DNA from: Rhodamnia argentea
Taxonomy: Eukaryota; Streptophyta; Magnoliopsida; Myrtales; Myrtaceae
Assembly (NCBI RefSeq): GCF_020921035.1
Contig: NC_063153.1
Coordinates: 13,950,001-14,014,000, forward strand
Reading direction: 5' to 3'
Length of the DNA stretch: 64,000 nt
Shown: in pieces, positions 59,272 through 64,000 of the stretch
Layout: each line of letters opens with the position of its first letter
Numbering within the stretch: position 1 is the first letter of the stretch
The notes under the pieces: model-generated
The model's database searches: none
What the model saw: the letters and a program-made list of their open reading frames with translations, nothing else
Told to the model about the DNA's origin: nothing
Position numbers and translations under genes: made by a program

Positions 59272-59850
59272 TTGTCCTTCTAGCAAATTATCTCCTAAAA
59301 AAATTGTAAAAACTCTCAAAAATTAGTAAATGGCCACAATCAACTGGCCATGAACGATTCAGAGTATTTTCGCCGACGACTTTTAAAAATGACGATTTTG
59401 CCCTTCCGACAAATTATCTTCCAAAAAAATTGTAAAAAATCTCAAAAATTAGTAAATGGCCATAATCAACATGCCATGCACGATTCATGGTATTTTAACC
59501 GACGACTTTTAGAAAATAACGGTTTTATCCTTCCGGCAAATTGTCAGCCAAAAAATTGTAAAAAATCTCAAAAATTAGTAAATGACCACAATCAACTGGC
59601 CATAGACGATTCGGGGTATTTTGGCCGACGACTTTTAGAAAATGACGGTTTTTCCCTTGTGGCAAATTGTCTCCCAAAAAAATTGAAAAAAATCTAAAAA
59701 ATTAGTAAATGGCCACAATCAAGCGGCCATGGATGATTTATGGTATTTTGGCCGACAACTTTTAAAAATGACGATTTTGCCCTTCCGGCAAATTGTCTTT
59801 CAAAAAAATTATAAAAAATCTCAAAAATGGCCACAATCAAGCGGCTATGG
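59272..59850. repeat. ~126-bp minisatellite, about 4.5 copies
   Basis: The AATTAGTAAATGRCC landmark recurs at 59321, 59447, 59573 and 59700. Each unit also holds GACGACTTTTARAAAATGACG and CCGGCAAATTGTC. The period is 42 codons, which keeps a plus-strand frame open for over 100 residues without implying a protein. The last unit is shortened. Confidence 0.92.
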
Positions 59851-60274
59851 ACGATTCAAGGCCTTTTGTTTTGCTCGGCATTTTTTTAAAAAAGAAAATC
59901 GTGACGAAAATATAGCGAAGAGAGGGGGATACGAGAAAAAATTCCCAATTTAATTTAAACATGACGAAAATATTTGCAATAAAATAAAAACACTAACATC
60001 AATAAATGCACCCGAAGAGAGGGGGATATGAGAAAACCTTCGTGAGGAGAGGGGGATATGAGGTCTTAGAGAGTCCGATTAAAACTTGGTCGGGATATTA
60101 AGAACAAATCTTGCCGAAGTTAATCAAAGCGAGGGGAGGGCTCCCTGCGGACTCCACACTCTGTTCACTTAATATCCAGATCACTTAAAATCAGAATCAA
60201 AGTGAGGGAAGCACAATATGAACAAAAGAAGAGCTTCTGCGGAGGAGGGGCGAAAAAAACAAGAGGTTACGTGT

Positions 60275-60420
60275 AGAGGAGGGATGAGCTTCTGTGGAGA
60301 GGCGAAATGCAGAGGAGGGAGAAGCTTTTGTGAAGAGGCGAAATGCAGAGGAGGGATGAGCTTCCGTGGATGCTTTCCGAGCGGAGAGGCGAAATACAAA
60401 GGAGGGATGATTCTGTTGAT
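60275..60420. repeat. 36-bp tandem repeat, three to four copies
   Basis: Units begin AGAGGAGGGATGAGCTT at 60275, 60311 and 60347, with a fourth diverged copy at about 60398 after a 15-bp insertion. It lies inside the 1750-bp Mutator-like element. Confidence 0.88.
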
Positions 60421-60434
60421 GCTTTCTGAGCGGA

Positions 60435-60718
60435 GAGCCTTCGGCTTTGCTTTAAGCAGAGCCGAAGGCTCAGTAGTGCTCGTGAAAGGTGTTGCAGGCA
60501 CCTTTCACGTCGTCTGCTAGCGCCCGTAATCATGCGCTGGCAAGGTAGGGGCCCCTATCCGCTCGGCGGTTTAAATGCCGAGCGGGTAGGGGCCCTAAGC
60601 ACGGCCAGCGAGCAGAGAGCAGCTTTTGCTTTTTGCTCGCTGACTTGCTCGGCACTCACAAGGCCGAGCAAGAAAGCCCCTTGGCACCGTGGGTGCCGAG
60701 CGGGTACCCGCTTAGCGG
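60435..60718. repeat. Cluster of adjacent hairpins
   Basis: Stem-loops follow one another: 60435-60451/60455-60471 (17 bp, one mismatch); 60481-60491/60499-60509 (11 bp, perfect); 60549-60567/60577-60595 (19 bp, one G-T); 60606-60614/60634-60642 (9 bp); 60644-60653/60663-60672 (10 bp, perfect); 60683-60688/60692-60697 (6 bp); and the 14-bp palindrome AGCGGGTACCCGCT at 60699-60712. The CGAGC/GCTCG motif is reused in several stems. Confidence 0.88.
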
Positions 60719-61087
60719 TATGATCGCCGAGCGGGTCTTGCTTGGCACCCACACCGCCGAGCAAACCCCAAAACAGTAAATATATATTTTTTCTCCTAAT
60801 TTGGTAAATAATTTTTTTTATGCAATTTGAAAAAAACCCCGTGGAATGACGATGATTCAGAACTCAAGTGTGCTTTTCCTTTACTTCCTCACCGGAACAC
60901 CGATCGAATGAGAAACCCCTCACGAAGAGGTTTGTTCTTACTTTATGTGAGGGCAGTTGTGCACAAGAGAAGATTAGGGGAGGGAGTCCTATTTATAGAG
61001 GTTTTTTTTGCCGCGAGCCAACTCATCAAAAGCCGGACCCAACTCGACTCACATTGGCCAACCTCCAGTCTCATATTAAACTATCAA

Positions 61088-61122
<35 letters not shown>
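61088..61122. repeat. (GT)n(TA)n microsatellite
   Basis: About 8 GT units run directly into about 10 TA units. Confidence 0.92.
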
Positions 61123-61150
61123 CCATAGGGGAAACTAAGATCGAGGGACT

Positions 61151-61325
61151 CTTGCAAAAGAAAACAAGATATGGAAAGTGTGCAGAAATGATTGATGAGG
61201 AGAATGATGAAGGTATGCAAAAGAAAACAAGATATGGAAAGTGTGCAGAAATGATTGATGAGGAGAATGATGAAAGTATATAGAAGAAAACAAAATATGG
61301 AAAGTGAGTCCGAAATGATTGGTCG
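61151..61325. repeat. 63-bp tandem repeat, nearly three copies
   Basis: GCAAAAGAAAACAAGATATG recurs at 61154 and 61217, with a diverged third copy from about 61280. Copies 1 and 2 are almost identical, indicating a recent duplication. The period is a multiple of three, so an open frame persists. Confidence 0.9.
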
Positions 61326-61733
61326 GAATATTAAGAACGCACGGCACTTTACAAACGTCTTTGTTTATGGAACCGTCTAAACAAAGGGCTGTATTCGTTA
61401 TAAATATGGATAATCATAAGTAAAACCACCAAGTAGGAGGCACGGCCTTCCGATCCGGGGTATAGCAATATAAAGTACAAAATTCAAAATGCAGAAAATA
61501 AACTGCAGAATATAAAAGGCAAAGCTTGAAACGCCACAAGTAGGAGGCAGAGCCTACCGCAGTCTGTGGGTGTAAAGCTGGAAATGAGAAAACTTCACAA
61601 TGTATATCACAAAATCAAAAGATTACAATGTGAGATCCGTAGATCCGTGTCAAAAGCTCCAAAAATAGAAAGATCTGGAGTAGATCTGAGAAGAAAGGAT
61701 CTAAAATTAAAACAAATCGGGGAAAGATCTGGG

Positions 61734-63207
61734 TGTCACGACCTAAAAAATAAACAAGTTAATTTTCAGGCTAATGGATTATCGGGTTAATTAATTAACT
61801 AACCTAACTCGGACTCTCCCAAGTCCATACCAAGTCGCAACTTAAGGTTCAAATAATTAACATGCAATGTGTTTTGAATTTGGAGTCGCCACTAATCATT
61901 TTCGGTAGGTTGATTAGAAACCTAAATAAAATAGCGGGAGAAAACTATCTTATTTCCGCGAACCGGAGATTTTGAATTCGGGGATTTGGTTACGCTAGAT
62001 TACTCTAACGCCCTTTCGGTACCATTTTCATGAAAAATATTTGATTTGGCAATTTTGATGGATTTTACTTGAAATTCAAAGATGCAATTTTTTTGATTTT
62101 TTCTTTTTTATGGGGATGTAAAACATTGAACTTTGTACGATACACCATGGGTGATTTAGAAAGAAAGAAAACGCAGCCAATCACGAGTATTTACGAAAAT
62201 AAATTAACATGTAATAATGCTAAATTTTGAGGCACGTGACATGTCTAAAATAAACAAACAAATGTTCACACCAAACGATTACATTCTTGTAGATCGAAAT
62301 GGAAAGGGTTACCTTCTATTACACAAAATCTTACTCACGTACACGTTATGGCTTCCTTCAAGATCTCGGAGTTGGAAGAACGTGGCTATCGTCGAAAAAA
62401 GGCAAGCAGTGGCGTTGTTGGATGGCGAGAGGCGAAGTACGTGTCGGGACTCGTCGAAAATGATGCTCGACTAAAACTCTTTTCTTCACTCTCAAATTTT
62501 CTCTTCCGATTTTTCTCAAGAACTATCTTTTTCATCTCTAAAGAATTTCTCTCACAAATTCTCTCAATTCTCTTCCACTCTAAAACTCTCTCAATTCTCT
62601 TTTCACTCCCCAAAAAACTCTCTCAATTCTCTTCCTCTTTTATAGGCAAAGTTCTTCATTCTTCATTCTTCATTCTTCATCTTCATTTCTCCACCTTCCA
62701 TTTTCATCTTCTCTTCTTCATCTACATCTTCTCTTCTTCATCTTCATTTCCTCACCTTCCATTTTCATCTTCTTTTCTTCATCTTCATCTTCTCTTCTTC
62801 ACCTTCCATTTTCATCTTCCCTTCTTCATATTCATCTTCTCTTCTTCATCTTCTCTTCACCATCTTCCTTTCATTATCTTCTCTTCTTTATCTTCTCTTC
62901 ACCATCTTCCTTTCTCCATCTTCTTTTGGTATTTGCAATGCAGTCCCTAAAGTTTCAAGTATTTGCAATACGGTCTCTGAAGTTTCAAGTATTTGCAATA
63001 CAGTCCCTGAAGTTTCAAATCTTCTCGGTGTATTTTTCCATCCCGTGCCTAGTCTAGACGCATGCTAAATTAAGTGTTCTGCTTGCCCAATTATATGCCA
63101 ATGCAATGTACGCTAAAAATAAATATGTGAGATGATTTTTATTTAGAACTAAAATTAGTTCTAATTTTTATGCAAAAAATAGATTAGTCAAAATTTAGGC
63201 GTCAACA
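61734..63207. mobile_element. Solo LTR with 5-bp target-site duplication
   Basis: The 1474-bp unit starts TGTCACGACCTAAAA and ends TTTAGGCGTCAACA (TG...CA). The pentamer CTGGG occurs directly before (61729-61733) and directly after (63208-63212), as expected for retrotransposon integrase. No internal polyprotein or second LTR adjoins it, so the rest was probably removed by LTR-LTR recombination. A TATA-like TTTTATAGGC at about 62637 precedes a CTTCTTCATCTTCAT-rich tract (about 62655-62925). Confidence 0.88.
62929..63018. repeat. 30-bp tandem repeat, three copies, in the solo LTR
   Basis: GTATTTGCAATRCRGTCYCT followed by AAGTTTCAA recurs at 62929, 62959 and 62989. Confidence 0.92.
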
Positions 63208-63212
63208 CTGGG

Positions 63213-63526
63213 TACTTACTGGAAAATCTCTAGGAAGTAAGAGAGGGAGTCTTCAAGGTAAAGGGGTTAGCTCCTTACTAGGGTCGGCTAGGAAGGATGG
63301 TCGTCCAAAGGGTTAGAAGGGATGGAAGGGATCCGAACTCTCAAGGTGTGAGGGAGATCTTCAGAAGGGTTCCTGAATCGGGGAGGAGACGTCCTGTCTT
63401 CCAACATCTTCTGTCCGTCTATTTAAAGAGAAAATTCACTGTAGCTATAGTGCTACGGTTTAAAATTAAAAAGCCGCTACAGTGTACAGTGAAAGTCTAC
63501 AGTGCACATCATACATTATACGGTAT
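63213..63526. other. Non-coding stretch beside a retroelement fragment
   Basis: No gene. 63438-63504 has five copies of a CTACAGTG-like motif in both orientations, just beyond the stop of the polyprotein fragment. Confidence 0.5.
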
Positions 63527-64000
63527 TTAAGTATCTGATGCCAAGTCTTCGGTATCTTCTTCCTCGTCTACAACGTCCGCTTGATTGATACCGGGTAGTA
63601 TTCCATAACAGTCATCTTCATTAGTGTTTCCACTATGGTGTGAATCTGCTTGGGAATTCCTGGTGTCCTCATAGTCTTCAATCGCTTGTTTCATCATCTT
63701 CCAGAAATCGTCTTCGGTAGATGCTCCCGCTAGTTTGGAGACAGTTATCGATTGGTCATGCAAAAAAGTCGTCTTTGAGACCGGCGTCTTGGATTTAACC
63801 CGTCGCGATTGAATCCATTTTTGCACACTGTCTATGGAATATTTGTCCCGGAAGGTAAAGCCATCCCACCATTTAACCTTAAACCTCCTGGATAAAATCA
63901 CAAAAGTAGATCCGGGAGCGCCTACTTGGTATTCAAAGTCCCAGGCAAGTACCCGGGAGATACGAAAGGTGGCCGAGAAAAGTAGAAAAGCTGGATATGT
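63527..64000 (-). CDS. Retroelement or pararetrovirus-like polyprotein fragment (partial)
   Basis: An open frame on the minus strand runs from the window edge to a stop at 63527 (about 157 residues; its start lies outside the window). It contains aromatic blocks A-W-D-F-E-Y and R-R-F-K-V-K-W-W-D-G-F, followed by an Asp/Glu-rich, Ser-rich tail. To my recall this layout resembles the C-terminal part of a capsid or gag-like region in plant Ty3/gypsy or Caulimoviridae-like integrated sequences, but I cannot confirm this without a database search. No protease, reverse transcriptase or integrase motif is visible here. Nothing shows whether the copy is intact upstream. Confidence 0.45.
   Translation of the reverse strand, partial: TYPAFLLFSATFRISRVLAWDFEYQVGAPGSTFVILSRRFKVKWWDGFTFRDKYSIDSVQKWIQSRRVKSKTPVSKTTFLHDQSITVSKLAGASTEDDFWKMMKQAIEDYEDTRNSQADSHHSGNTNEDDCYGILPGINQADVVDEEEDTEDLASDT

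Larger units (their letters stand above)
59091..60840. mobile_element. 1750-bp Mutator-like element, non-autonomous
   Basis: The ends are inverted over roughly 70 bp (TTTTTTTCAAATTGC, then TACCAAATTAGG, then GAGAAAAAA, then ATTTACNGTTTTGG on both sides as read inward). A perfect 9-bp target-site duplication GTGGAATGA lies at 59082-59090 and 60841-60849, diagnostic of Mutator-type insertion. Inside, in order: a C-rich patch (59190-59250), a 126-bp tandem array (about 59272-59850), a 36-bp array (60275-60382) and a cluster of hairpins (60435-60718). There is no transposase, and I could not identify a captured host gene. Confidence 0.9.
60850..61733. other. Intergenic repeats between two elements
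   Basis: No gene. It contains the microsatellite at 61088-61122 and the 63-bp tandem repeat at 61151-61325. The motif AAGTAGGAGGCA occurs twice (about 61431 and 61539), about 108 bp apart. Confidence 0.5.

Noticed and set aside
59350..59697. 115-residue frame with repeated R-R-L-L and K-K-S-Q-K blocks
   Set aside because: Produced by a 126-bp tandem repeat whose period is a multiple of three, inside a transposable element.
60218..60520. Cys/Gly-rich 100-residue frame resembling a small cysteine-rich peptide
   Set aside because: Its repeats come from the 36-bp minisatellite and a hairpin; no signal peptide and no conserved cysteine spacing beyond the repeat itself.
62348..62950. 200-residue Phe/Ser/His-rich frame
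   Set aside because: Translation of the CTTCTTCATCTTCAT tract inside the solo LTR.

Overview
The window reads as nuclear DNA of a flowering plant, most likely a eudicot. Every recognised gene is a plant orthologue split by GT-AG introns, or intronless in one case, and the genes sit in AT-rich intergenic DNA full of MITEs, solo-LTR remnants, minisatellites and (TA)/(CT) microsatellites. I cannot fix the species from sequence alone. There are no bacterial, organellar or CRISPR features.

Seven genes are well supported, and I assembled their exons by hand. (1) 1-6382, minus: the first ~600 codons of a class XI myosin, leaving the window at base 1. (2) 12702-14987, minus: a seven-bladed WD40 protein of the VIP3/SKI8 type (321 aa). 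(3) 21510-24152, plus: the 25-kDa subunit of cleavage factor Im (219 aa). (4) 25131-27057, minus: a clade A protein phosphatase 2C of the HAB1/HAB2 type (525 aa), convergent with gene 3. (5) 32285-42731, minus: an NDR-family AGC kinase in 12 exons (518 aa). (6) 44884-46461, minus: an intronless ALP1-like protein derived from a PIF/Harbinger transposase (525 aa). (7) 52543-54442, plus: a VOC/glyoxalase-like protein with a likely plastid-targeting N-terminus (197 aa). At the right edge, 63527-64000 (minus) is an open fragment that looks like a retroelement or pararetrovirus-like polyprotein. The genes are unrelated housekeeping and signalling genes, not an operon or cluster. Three act in nuclear RNA or chromatin processes (VIP3, CFIm25, ALP1-like) and two in phosphorylation signalling (PP2C in ABA response, NDR kinase).

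The rest is dominated by mobile DNA. Several elements can be bounded precisely by target-site duplications (TSDs): a hAT-type MITE with an 8-bp TSD (8144-8646); Mutator-like MITEs with 9-10 bp TSDs (1448-1884 inside a myosin intron, 16661-17087, 55867-56401); a 1750-bp Mutator-like element with a perfect 9-bp TSD (59091-60840); TAA-flanked Harbinger-like elements (10387-11282, 17456-17693); and a solo LTR with a 5-bp TSD (61734-63207). The right-hand 10 kb (55.8-64 kb) is almost wholly nested repeats.

The most unusual structure is inside the 1750-bp Mutator-like element: two tandem arrays followed by a run of back-to-back hairpins (60435-60718). I found no clear candidate for a wholly new biological system. 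The best candidates for follow-up are that element, the group of elements sharing a GC-rich foldback core, the transposase-derived gene with a degraded catalytic triad, and two unexplained protein-like ORFs inside introns.
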